From Bugulina stolonifera (lineage: Eukaryota > Bryozoa > Gymnolaemata > Cheilostomatida > Bugulidae), in the NCBI GenBank assembly GCA_935421135.1, contig OW285187.1, positions 29,823,818 through 29,887,817 on the forward strand: a DNA stretch of 64,000 nt, in the 5' to 3' direction. A program made the position numbers and the translations under genes. Shown here piece after piece: positions 1 to 11,500 of this stretch; positions within the stretch are counted from its first letter, which is position 1; each line of letters opens with the position of its first letter. The notes beneath the pieces are model-generated. The model was not told where the DNA came from. It worked only from the letters and a program-made list of their open reading frames with translations, and made no database searches.

Positions 1-125
1 ATTCAGTCAAACAGTGAGATATACATGTATACTGGAGCACCAACATAACAATATAACCTGCTACATAGCTGTACACTGACCATATATGGCAGGGTGCTAG
101 ATGACTTACTTTACCTCATCATATA

Positions 126-212
126 CATATGGACCGGTTCATGGACTAAGTGAGCATATGGACCGGTTCATGTACTAAGTGAGCATATGAACCGGTTCAT
201 GGACTAAGTGAG
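126..212. repeat. 29-bp tandem repeat, three copies
   Basis: Three consecutive 29-bp units, each starting catatgRaccggttcatg and ending ctaagtgag, differ at only two positions. The array lies in the intron downstream of the last visible ZFAND4-like exon, about 35 bp past its 5' splice site. Confidence 0.9.
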
Positions 213-246
213 CTAAACTAATACCTCAACCGTCTACAATATCTAC

Positions 247-2482
247 CTTCTTTGATATACTGAGATTATTCATCTTATTCCTTAGAGAATTTATCTTCTC
301 TCTTATTCTGGCGTTCTCCTCTAGTTTCTCTTTGTCTCCAGCTTCTCCATCCTCCTCTTCGTCATACATGTTATACATGGAGGCAGCACTACAATAACAC
401 ATACATGCTACTTACATATATATACTGTGGGCCTATACTCTATAGTCAATACCGTATAAGCCTACATATACATACAATGCCACACACAACATGCCGATCA
501 CTTACACACTAAATAAGAATTGATGAGTGACGATTCTACAACACGCTATTTAATCACCAGGTATATGCCCCATGTATATCAACATGTTATCTGCACCCAG
601 ACTCAGAGCCTTGGTCAGCCTGCAGAAATACAGTACCATGGCAGTATGCTAGAGCTACAGCTACGAGCCCTAAAGTTACACTGACTAACTTGTTATCCCA
701 AGTGTGTCATACCTCATAGCTCTCCTGTAGTTCTATATTCAAGGCATACCACTCCTCATGAGGGCACACAATAATTATGTACATAAGCATAGCCTACTGA
801 CCTAAGTGACTCAGAGAGAGGGGTGAGTGTACCGTCCCCACGATCTACTACTCTGAAGAAGTTAAGCTGATCACCTTCCCTGAAGACTAGGAGGGTTACC
901 TGACGATTACTACCAGGTAGTTTCTCCATCAACTCATCTGGGGTCGACTCCATATACTCTACCAGCGAGGAGTCTTCTATGGGTACTACAACCGGATACA
1001 TCACAAATGTACTCCGACAGTTATATACTACACAGTAACCTTTAGGCATGTAGGCTTACTTATTTTTTGAGACTAAATTTCGACCTTCAAAGAGTTATCA
1101 TGAAATTGGTATTTCACAAAATATTAATTTTGCTTTGTTGATGTAATTTAGACAGAAAACAGAAATGAATCTAGCCTACAATTATGCAGTAGGTAATATC
1201 ACCATAAATTCACAAGTTAGCAGCTGCCGATGTTTAGAGGCTGTATCAATGCTTACAAATATATCATAATTACCAAATCATTTCCTTTACATATTATTAT
1301 GAAGTCTAGTGGATTTTAAAAGCATACAGTTTAATCATAGAATAAACTATGAGTTAACCTTTGAGAAAATCAATAGTCGCATATGTCACACTGGATGTAT
1401 ATTTATTTGCAGAAAGGCTTTAATTAAGAGAATTGATCTCCAGTAACCTGAATATCTCACAATTTGTCAGGCACTCAGGGGCTTAGAAATTCTACTATCT
1501 CTAAGCATGTCAAGTCAGCACAGCTGCCATGTTAGCGAAAGCAATGGGAACCTGATCGACACTGGACTATTATACTGCAATTTAACTATTGTTATTGAAC
1601 AAAGGGCATAATTACACACAGTTCACCAAAGAATAATATAGATAGGTCAAAAGGCAAAGCTTACGTATTGTTTCAATCACAAAAATATAATGTTTAGTTA
1701 CGGTAACTAGGCTTAGTTGAAAGTCTACAACACACAGTTGATTGATTTCAATTTTATTCATCTATTGAATTTTAAAACTGGACCCCTGCATAGCAGCTTC
1801 TATTATTTTAGTATTTCACAATTATTTTACTCCCATGTTTACCAAAAAAATTATTAGTCTAGTATTAGTACAATACCAACCACAAAACATTGGTTGTTTA
1901 TAAGGAAGTTGCCAGCAGTAGATGGGGTGTAATGGAGACGGGGCGAAGGGATGGGGGTGCAAAACCTACCTCTGCGAGTATTTATTGGACCGCCTCTCAT
2001 GGCCAGAACTAACTTCAGAGTGGCACCATTGTGAATATCATAATCATGGAGACAGTACTCATCGTCCAACTCTATTGTTTGCCATATCAAATGCTGTTGG
2101 CTTATCGGAATACCTGCAACAGAATATTCAGCCTAGTACAAGAGAGAAGATAACTCTAAAACTCTATTAGTCTAAAATAATGTTTCAGGAGCAACAATGA
2201 ATATTTCAATGCACCATAATTCCGTTTGAACGCACAACATGTGGCAATAAAGGAGCGTTGATCAATTTAAAGTTGGGCTATAAACATGTGTATTCTCTAC
2301 TACTTGCATACGCTATATTATGCATACAAACATTATGATACGGCAACAGCCATTAGGTTGTCGCTTGATAACTAACCTTCCAGCCTTTGAATCTTGGCTT
2401 TGACTGATTGAATATTCTCAAACGGAGAGACTCTGAGTTCAAATGCAGCACCAGTTAATGTTTCTATATACAGTTCCATCAT
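247..2482 (-). CDS. ZFAND4: ZFAND4/ANUBL1-like ubiquitin-domain protein, 5' part (runs off the left edge)
   Basis: Four exons in transcription order: 2377-2482, 1970-2113, 802-1027, 247-388; all joins keep phase. Exon 1 begins M(M)ELYIETLTGAAFELRV and runs into KAKIQRLEG-IPISQQHLIWQ, a ubiquitin-like fold. Exon 2 carries the family signature LKLVLAMRGGPINTRR. Exon 3 carries EGDQLNFFRVVDRGDGTLTP. Exon 4 gives SMYNMYDEEEDG and a charged helix ending NLSISKK. From knowledge of the family, ZFAND4 has an N-terminal ubiquitin-like domain and a C-terminal AN1 zinc finger. The zinc finger is not in the window, so the gene should continue to the left. Exon 4 has a donor AAG|gtagat at 247; reading through instead reaches a TGA at 226-228, which would give a short protein without the AN1 finger. 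The start is ATG 2482 or the adjacent in-frame ATG 2479. Confidence 0.88.
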
Positions 2483-3647
2483 CTTGTCAACCCTGAGTTA
2501 GTCCCACACCGACGGTCCTTTTACCAAATACTAGTAGCTTTAGCTATAGGACGACAGTGGTCATCTCCCAAGCCTCCACATGGTTGCTAAGCAACTCAAG
2601 ACTCCATCACTGGAGTCTTTCTCCCAATTGGCAGCAACAGTAATGAACAGCAGTTATAATTAAGACTTGGATACCCAAAGCCTGCAAAACAAGCTAATAA
2701 CTTTATATTCAATAGATTTGTCAAAACTATACTATCAGTAATCAGTATCGTAGCTCACCTTAGTATACGTGTAAGTATAGTATTATGCTACTAATATAAT
2801 ACATCAGTGCTATTGTATCAACTCCACTGGATTAAACCAGTTATATCGGAACTCATGGCAAGCTTACCACTTATTGAAAGCCTAAATATAAGCTTCCATA
2901 CAATATAACAAAACTATAATTAACTTGTCAAATTGACAACTAGATTAAGCATGAGGTGTCCAACTTGTAGATATGATGATAGATTTATAATTATACCACA
3001 TTCTACATGTAATAATTACCTTATAATAGAATTCTATTGTGATCAAAACATGTGGGTGAGAAATTACATAGAAGATTATTATTGTGTTCAAACTTCCAGC
3101 AAAATCACTTTGTTATGTTAGTAAAAAACCTCATTAATCTAATGAATAGTTGCAAAAGGAAACTAGGCCCTATAACAATACAATTGAAATAATTTCAAAG
3201 TGCTTCTATCTACATGTATGAGCCGAGTTTAGTCAATACCATGCTGTGAGAGTTATGGTTTACACAACATGAGAAATCAAAAATTATTATAATTTGTCAC
3301 ACTAAATATATATCTTAGATACTACAAAGCTAGAATTCTAGAATGCAAGCAATTAATACCACAATGTTGAAAATCCCAAGAAGCTAAAATTCCTGGGCAT
3401 ACGATACACGATCTGTTGCGTTGTATATATAATTATTTCTAAAATTGATCCGATGAGTGTTTTGTAGGCTAATTGGTCCTACATAAAATAAGAAAACTCA
3501 GTAATTAGTAGAAAAGTTCTGTTTTGACTTTACTGTTTTGTACAGCCAAGGAAAGTATAAATATTTATTATGACTCAATCACTTTAACCATAAAATGTTA
3601 AACATTAGTATTTGTCCCAACATTTTATATAAATACAAGTCTAATGG

Positions 3648-3958
3648 GGAGTTTACACAAGGCGATTTATCACTTCAACAACAATCATCCAATGAAAGCA
3701 CAACATTAATCTCTGCAATTTTGTGGTCAAGCTACAAAATCTCCAGATAGCTATATTTACACTAGGCGATTTATTCTGGCTATAAATTGCTTGAATGGAT
3801 CATGGACCCATTCAGGGGATTTATAGCTGAAGATTTATATATTCTTTGCATCTTGACCACATAACTCTAGATAATTAATCCTGGCGATTTTGTGTATACA
3901 CTAGATTATAAATCGCCACTTGAAAAATCTCCTAACCAGGCGATTTATCGCCAATCAT
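3648..3958. mobile_element. Repeat block with recurring ggcgatttat motif, possible non-autonomous element
   Basis: The motif tttacacWaggcgatttat occurs at 3653-3670 and again at 3756-3773. Inverted forms (ataaatcgcc) lie near 3905-3918, and aggcgatttatcgcc near 3939-3953. Direct and inverted subterminal repeats of one motif are typical of hAT-like non-autonomous elements. I could not find a clean terminal repeat pair or target-site duplication, so the boundaries are approximate. Confidence 0.4.
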
Positions 3959-4013
3959 AAAGTATTACAATAGCATAATGATAATCATATGTTACATAAT
4001 ATTTAGGAATGTG

Positions 4014-4280
4014 TGACTGTTCGAAAAAGACAGTTCGAAACAGGACGTTTTGAAAGTGGGCAGTTCAAAACGCCCAACCCCAAACCCCAATCACTAGATT
4101 TCAACTAATTTTTATTTTTAATATTATTTTTTATTTACTTAATTAAATTAAGTAATTAAAATTAATTATCTGCAAGTTGTGTTCTTTTAATTGTAATTTA
4201 TACAGATTTGAACTGTTCTGTTTCAAACTGTCCAGTTGTGAAACGTCCCGTTTCGAACTGTCTTTTTCGAAATGTCCTTT
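4014..4280. mobile_element. MITE-like element with about 60-bp imperfect terminal inverted repeats
   Basis: The left arm (4014-4075) reads ttcgaaaaagacagttcgaaa and continues caggacgttttgaaag. The reverse complement of the right arm (about 4205-4278) reads ttcgaaaaagacagttcgaaa then cgggacgtttcacaac. The arms match over about 60 bp with few differences and flank an AT-only core of about 130 bp with no coding capacity. Each arm contains several internal copies of cagttYRaaac. Target-site duplication not resolved. Confidence 0.7.
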
Positions 4281-5500
4281 TACCAATACTAATACTTAGG
4301 GCCTGCCTGCATTTAATTATTATTACGTCAACAAATACGTGTGCTTATATTATTATTAATTTATAATAACCTTATTATAGTAAATTTAACATGTAGTTAG
4401 TAATTAGACTATAGTTAACCACATTCAACATTAATATTATTATATTATTAACATAGAATAAAGAATAGATAAGATAGGTCCACAAATAACTCAATTTGAA
4501 AAATAAATAAGTCAAAGTAATTAGAATATTATATAACATTAACATAACATTATTTGAAAATTAAAATGACCAAAAGATAACTAGTGCTCAAATAGAGGGG
4601 TTTGACATTAGGTGAAGGGGCCGAAACTTGCTACTGACTGTGACTGGCCCAGTTTTGGTGATTGCACTGATTGTAATGTGATAATGTTTAAAGACTGAAC
4701 TGGCCTGGGCATGTCACTTACTTACTGTAGTTTTTGACAAACACTCACACTGGGCGAGTGTCACCGGCTACATTTGACTTCAATTTTTTGTGCTCCCACG
4801 GCCTCAAGGGGAAGCCTTGACCATTTGCAGATTGTAAATAATATGATTGCAGCATTTGCCACCGTTCATCGGATCGTGAACGTAGATTAAGATTAAGATT
4901 TTTGATTTAAATTTAACGAGGTGCACCGATTGCTTTTAACTGCAATATTTACCTACCTAAAGCATCTGTGAGCCTTTTATAACTAATATACAATTATTAT
5001 TGTTATTAAGATGGCAAAAAAAGGTAAAAAATATAACATTACAAATATTCTACTTGCCTGCCTATTCGATTATTGTAATTTGCGAAATTAGCTCGTGCAT
5101 CGTTGATCTGGTACGCAATAACCCGGATGAAAATCACCATAACAGTAGCACGTGACTATGTCAACACTAGGGTTAGCGTGTGAACGGGCAGTTATCTTCT
5201 CTTTTGAACCAATTACGCATAGGACAGATGATGGTATGGGGGAACAACTACAAAATACCATGTTCGTCTAGCCTTAGACACTTTAACCTTGTCTCCTACT
5301 TTGCCATCTGTCGATGGTTGTATTGCAATGCTATAACAAGAACATAATAATGAATATAGTGTTCTTAGGTCAAGGACAAATAAAATTTAGCAAATTCAAT
5401 TCTCTTTCAGCCTTTGGCAAATTTTTCTCAGGAAGTCGGTGTTACAGATATTCATATTGAAAACCTTGCACTTGCACTCGCACATTCGGACATTGTACTT

Positions 5501-8500
5501 ATGGCTAAACATTGTGATAGCGTATTTGATGATGTCGATTCTCTGTTGAAGGAATATACTTATATTTACAATGCCTATCAAGCGTTAGAAAAATCAGATA
5601 CGCCTTCCAACTCTCCAGTTTATCAGGTAAGTATAGTGTCAGTCAGTGTTCGAAGTGGAACAAATGAGGTGGGTACACGGTTCCTACCTGCAATCTTAGG
5701 ACCTTTCCTAAAGGGTGCATTGGTCACTCAGAAGCTCCAGATCATAATTAGAAGTTGTTCTCCCATTTCAGCAAGACAAAACAAAGGAGGACAATTTCTA
5801 ATTATGGTTGATAGCTCCTTTACCTCATTACACAGAGTACATGGTACCAATGTAGACCATTCCTTATATTTTAAACTACGGAGTGTGCTTTGTGTCCTTC
5901 AATTTTGTATTACTGCTGCATTGATTGTAAGAATGAATAGATCTATACTATTTAAAACACGACAACTCCCCTTATCTTTCTTTCACTGTAATAAAAGTAC
6001 ATGTAGTCAAAGAGAAAACAACTTCTTTATTTATTACAAAATGCTGAACTACAACATTTTACAATTGTATATTTTGTCAAAAGTATATAAACACAAACAA
6101 CAACAGCATGTAACTGCAACTGTATGAAAACTATAGTAATTCAACAAAACAGCTATGACATTGACATCAACATTAGAGAAGGGAAGGAGTTGAAGTTTAT
6201 CAACAAAATTATAATGAACAAAAGTATTATACAATAAAATACATGTATTTCCCTTGTCACAACCTACCTGTAGACTTTATTATATAACACCAGTAATGTT
6301 ATTTGAACAACAGCTATAAGGAAAAGTTAAAAGGTTGAAGCCTATAAAACATACATACCTGTGTAAAGGAGTTTCACCAATTTATCTAGGATATATACAT
6401 GTACTACTCACTGGGTTTTCTCTAATATTATTATAATTTTGTTAATTTAAGGAATTTATCTGTGAGAGCTGTTAGGTCTTGCATCAAATCCATGAAAACA
6501 CCAGGCCCTGACTGGGGTTTGAACCAATGGTCTCTACAGTGCCTAATCGCCTAGAAAAGTGAACAGAAGACATTGCCACAACACCAGTACAGCAATGTTA
6601 GAAAAAGGCAGCTTCACCAGCGAGCAGTAGATATGAAAAATATAAATTAGGGTATCATTTCTGCAAAATTAAATTCCTCACCAGCTTCCTCTGGATCACT
6701 AAACACTGTATTACAAGTATCCTCACCACTTGTGACAACATCTTCCAAAAATGCTAAATGTTTTATAAATTGGCAGCACTAGTAAAAACTGGCCTCAAAG
6801 TTAAATCCATGGCCGAATATAACCTTAGCAAGAAATATCAAATCATACTGACAGTAAATTCAATGTAAACTAAAAAATATAGTATTGCCTAAAAAGACTA
6901 TTCAGCTACCTAAAATACTCGACAAACTATCATGCATGTAGGTTACTAGGCAGCATGCAAGTACACTAATAGACAGCATGGAAGTACACTAATATGCGGC
7001 ATGCAAGTACACTAATAGGCAGCATACAACTTCATTACCTGTGGTCTTTTGTGGACTTCTGAAAGCAATGGATCACCTCAATACAACAAAAATAGAGAAT
7101 ACAAACAAAACGATTACTTTAATTGCAGTCAACCAGTGAAACCAAGCTCAATCCAAATACATAGTTTCTACTAGTACCATCTAGACTAAACAGTGACAGG
7201 ATTCTTCTTAGCTCTCTGTGAATTCCAATTTGTCATAACCTCACTCTTTGCCTCACTTACTAAACTTGGAAGTAGTTTGCAATAGTAGCGCAACACCTAT
7301 AGCTGTTGAAATTCAATACTATGTGCAAAAACAAATAGTATTCCTACCTATTCTAGAATAAAAATATCAACATGAGATTAAAATATTTTATATAAAACAA
7401 TACAACAATTGCTATATTATTTGCATTAAATATTCGATACAATAATGATCATTAAATATAAATTAATTATCTAATTCTCTGTTCTATTAAAAACAATTTA
7501 TTTCTATTTTATATTTTCATTTTTATTTATTGAATATCGACTCTTGTTCTTGTGACAATCCAGTAAGCAATATTTTCATTTATACTTGATGCAGGCGTAT
7601 TGCTACAACAATTGTTATCAAAATAATTTATTTCATATAAAAATTATTGAAAATATAAATAATTATGGTTATCATTATGATATGAGTACCATTTGATTAT
7701 CTAATTCTATTGATTCACTTCTAGTTCTATTATTTATAATAATCACTATAAATAATAAATAATTATTTATTTTTTATATAATTAATATAATGCTTGATTT
7801 ATTATTTATATGTTATATTATTGAATACAGATTCTTTCTCTAGTGATAATCTAATAAATACGAATATTTATGTTATTGTTATATACAACATCATGGATGA
7901 TCATATTAAATTAATATTAATATTTATTTTTAATTTTTGTATTTTATATTTTATTAGCAAAGTAACTAGTAAGAGAAATACAACTATCTCCGATATTTAT
8001 CACTCAGTCAAACGTCAAGTTGCAATAGAGTAGCCTACAACAATTTACTTTTGAGATTTAGGTTTAGAGCTAAAAAACTTTTAGATTCAACTGTTTGGCC
8101 ACTGTCCTTATCAAAAAGTTTTCATGGCTCTGCAAACGCATTCGGAAAACTGAAAATACTAAAGAAAGTGGAACCCATATTCAAGTCCTATGAAACCATT
8201 GATACAATGACTAACTTTGTTAGTAAAGCAGAAGGATTTATTTGTGTGCAGGTTGCTGGTCCAAGCTACTATAAACTTACTTTGACATTTCGGGATTGAC
8301 TTAACACGCTGTTATCAATCAAACGATCGCTAGATTAGAGGGAAATTTTACGATCAGCAGTCACTCAGCAACCAGTAAACCTATTTCGATTGCGAAAACT
8401 GCCATGTCTTCAGCAAAACTGGTCAATTACCATGAGGGTACACGCCTGCTGACAGTGTACCCACCAAAATTGAGGTGGGTACACGCCGTATACTCCCGTA

Positions 8501-11500
8501 TAACCACAATTCGAACACTGGTGTCAGTATAGTATGGCTTTATAGGCACTTATTGATATTGGTTATTGATAACTTGTCGCAATAAGCACTTTGTGCATAT
8601 ACTAATACAATGTAGCCTACTTTACCACCACGACTACTCGTACTCGGTCAGCTGCATGCATGGAGTGAACTTGTCTCAATGGCTAAGAAGTAATCCCTAA
8701 CAGCATCAATGCCGAAGCCCCTAGTCAAAACTGAATTCACATTGTTGCACTACTGAGGTACTCTTAATTACTACAACCGATATGCAACGCCCATATGTCA
8801 ATATAAATTAGCACAATGACAATGGAAAATTGTGAGAATTTGAAAAGTGCATCGTTATGTATCTAAATCAATGCTCCTCAAAAATAGCAATACACTGTAC
8901 AATCTAAATCACTGTCTAAGCACACTTTACCCCTGAGGTTCTCTCTATTTAAAATTCAAGAGTGTATTAATACTATTTCATCAAAGATATTCAAAGGTTG
9001 ACACAGCATCGTATATGTACACTTATCCTGAAATTCAATTTTTACGTTAATGGGAATATTGTCAGACCTGGTTATGTCTATCTTACTATTTATAGATTGT
9101 TCTGGTTTTCGTTGTAGGCAAACGTAACTGCTTTGATCAAACAGACAGAGAGTTTGGTACATGGTGTTAATAAGCACAGTCTGTTTGGTAGTAATGAATA
9201 TATTGATGAGCTGCCTGCTGATCACCTTAGGTATTCCATATCTTATTATTTATAAGCAAAAAAATTGTTTTTTGGAAAGCAGGATGCTTTATGATTCATG
9301 CAGGTCAAGGCTTCGCCCAGTCTAACTCAATGAGTCAACTGACTTAATATGAGTTAGTATGACATGAAGCAAGGAGCAGCCATCGCCTAGTGGTTAAGGC
9401 TTTGGGCTTTCATGTAGGAGACTCAGGCTCGATTCCTGTCATAGTCATTGGTGCTGTTAGAAAGGGCGTTGAACCATATAAGACTTCTGTGCTACTTTAG
9501 TTACTTTGCCAGTGGTGAAGTGCCTTCTCCACCCCAAATGCAGATCTCTTTCTATCACCGCTATCTTCTCTGGGATCGATAGTGGAAAGTAAAGCCAGTA
9601 AATAAGTATGTCATGAATCAACACAACATAATTATCTTTAGATCATTGAATTTTGTTTGCTCAGCAATAGCTCCATACTTCATAGTGTTGTATATTTCAG
9701 GTTTATTTTGCTTCCCGCTTTACTTGGATACTTCACATCAAAGCAGACTCTGGTAGACCCAGCAAAGGGGGATGTTGGTAGATATAGAAAGGAAACTGTA
9801 CTAAAATCTCAAGTATGTGTATAAAACTCTGTTTAGTTGTATCATGGTATAGCAATAGTGTCTCTGAGTATGTAGCACTTCATCTACTTTCGTATCTTCA
9901 GGATCATTATTACAACATATTTCTCACCTTCCTCAACTACCCGGCTGGGCTCTTCTGCGGGTAGCTAACTGGCAAGCTCAAAGCTCTATCATCAATTGCT
10001 ACATGACCCTGTCATTAATGTCGTCTTGCTTCAAGCCACTGCTCTTCATATCAGATGTCACTCTATCTCTGCCGTGGTATTCCTCTCCTCCTTCGGGAAA
10101 CTTTCACTTAAGGGACATGCTGGATATCTTTATCTCTTTAGCCTACATATTGTATGTATCCTTTCATAGGATTGCTGGTTCCAATGAAATGTATTTATTT
10201 ATTCCCAGTAAAGATGATGAGAAAATACTCATGAACTGAGAGTATATGGATTTTTGTTCCATGTGAAGATTTCCAGTTTGTTTTTTCTCACATAGTATGA
10301 ACTAAACTTGTATTAATAGTACCTACTGGTAGTATATTATGTACCTGCACCCTTTGGTTACTAGGCTACATGTAACTTTACTTATTTGTGTACGCTTTAG
10401 AACTACTACAAAGATTATATGAGGCTGTGCAAACAATATGGTATACAGTCTCCATTTATAAAAGAAGACACAGAGGATACAGCAGAAGAGGAGGAGAGAG
10501 TCAAGTATGTAACCTCTTTGTAGACAGTTCAATATTACTTTCAAACTTGGTGGCTATTTGTAGATAGTCAGACCTTAGTCTAGTCTAGTACGGCTTCTGA
10601 AATTTCCAGAATGATCAAGCTGGTTTGTGTAATGAAGAAAAATAGATCCTGATTGTAGGTTTGAAGTTTGGAGTATAAAAATATACAATGGGATATGCTG
10701 TATCTAGTAGCACTGCTGCACTGCATCCGCTTTCAAATTCAAATCAACACTTGTACTATATGCTATGCATATATACCACTTTATAAGGAATTCTATTGGT
10801 ATAATACATGCACTATTGCAATACTATATGTAAAAATATGCTTTGGTGTGCAACATGGAATGTATGTCTATGTAATGTATGTCTATGTAATGTATGTCTA
10901 TGTGATGTATGTCTATGTAATGTATGTCTATGTAATGTATGTCTATGTGATGTATGTCTATGTAATGTATGTCTATGTGATGTATGTCTCTGTGATGTAT
11001 GTCTATGTGATGCATGTCTATGTAATGTATGTCTATGTAATGTATGTCTATGTAATGTATGTCTATGTAATGTATGTCTATGTAATGTATGTCTATGTAA
11101 TGTACGTATATGTAGTGTATGTATATGTGATCACTGTTTGTAGAAAGTCCTATGAGAAAGATGCTGTCACAAGGAAATCTGAGAAGGTGTTAAGATATAA
11201 AGCTAAGAAATCACTTGATACTCAGCTACAGGATCTCATCTCTAAGCTTACACTAGATCACATAGATGACCTGACTAAGGTAGCTACTGTTTCTTGTAGT
11301 TAGCCCAGTTAGCCTGTCATTTGTGTTTATTATAATGGAGACGCACCAATATGCACACGCTACCTTTAACACTGGGCATTCGGTGCTTATGTAATGGACA
11401 TTTATCAGAAGGAGTGCTTAGAAAGAACAAATTGCTGTTATAAGCTCTGTAGCTTACCATGGGAATAGAATAATTTACACTCACTACTGTATGAATAGTC

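Larger units (their letters stand above)
2483..5500. other. Divergent intergenic region between ZFAND4-like and IGBP1 genes
   Basis: About 3 kb between two genes that point away from each other, so both promoters should be here. I see no credible coding exon; the short ORF at 2933-3121 has no recognisable domain. It holds two repeat-like blocks at 3648-3958 and 4014-4280. The part just before the IGBP1 exon has an acceptor-like ctctttcag at 5402-5410, so a non-coding 5' exon may lie upstream. Confidence 0.6.
5627..9117 (+). other. IGBP1 intron 1 (3.5 kb, AT-rich, repeat-bearing)
   Basis: The donor CAG|gtaagt at 5627 and acceptor gttgtag before 9118 define the intron. It contains a dispersed-repeat copy near 5640-5690, a SINE-like tRNA head near 6495-6560, three 23-bp tandem units at 6951-7019, very AT-rich sequence at 7380-7960 and a second dispersed-repeat copy near 8440-8530. 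The 8051-8299 open stretch has no family I recognise. Confidence 0.8.

Noticed and set aside
713..754. 42-nt candidate exon in the ZFAND4-like gene (EWYALNIELQESYE)
   Set aside because: Its frame does not fit the phase 2 end of exon 3, and the intron before it would be only 47 nt. Exon 3 joined to 388 gives the expected family sequence.
5414..6127. 237-codon ORF starting at TTG and running past the IGBP1 exon 1 donor
   Set aside because: The frame crosses a strong donor at 5627 and enters intron sequence; only the 5501-5626 part matches the family.
8051..8299. ORF of about 80 codons in IGBP1 intron 1 ([18 protein letters not shown]...)
   Set aside because: No recognised family, not needed for a complete IGBP1, and no clear splice partners; it may be a transposon remnant.
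9369..9445. A functional tRNA gene
   Set aside because: It has A and B boxes, but no good acceptor stem or anticodon arm, and it is followed by a SINE body within a target-site duplication.
10668..11303. 211-codon ORF with MYVYV repeats
   Set aside because: It is intron, minisatellite and the real IGBP1 exon 5 read through in one frame. The repeat has no stop codons by composition.
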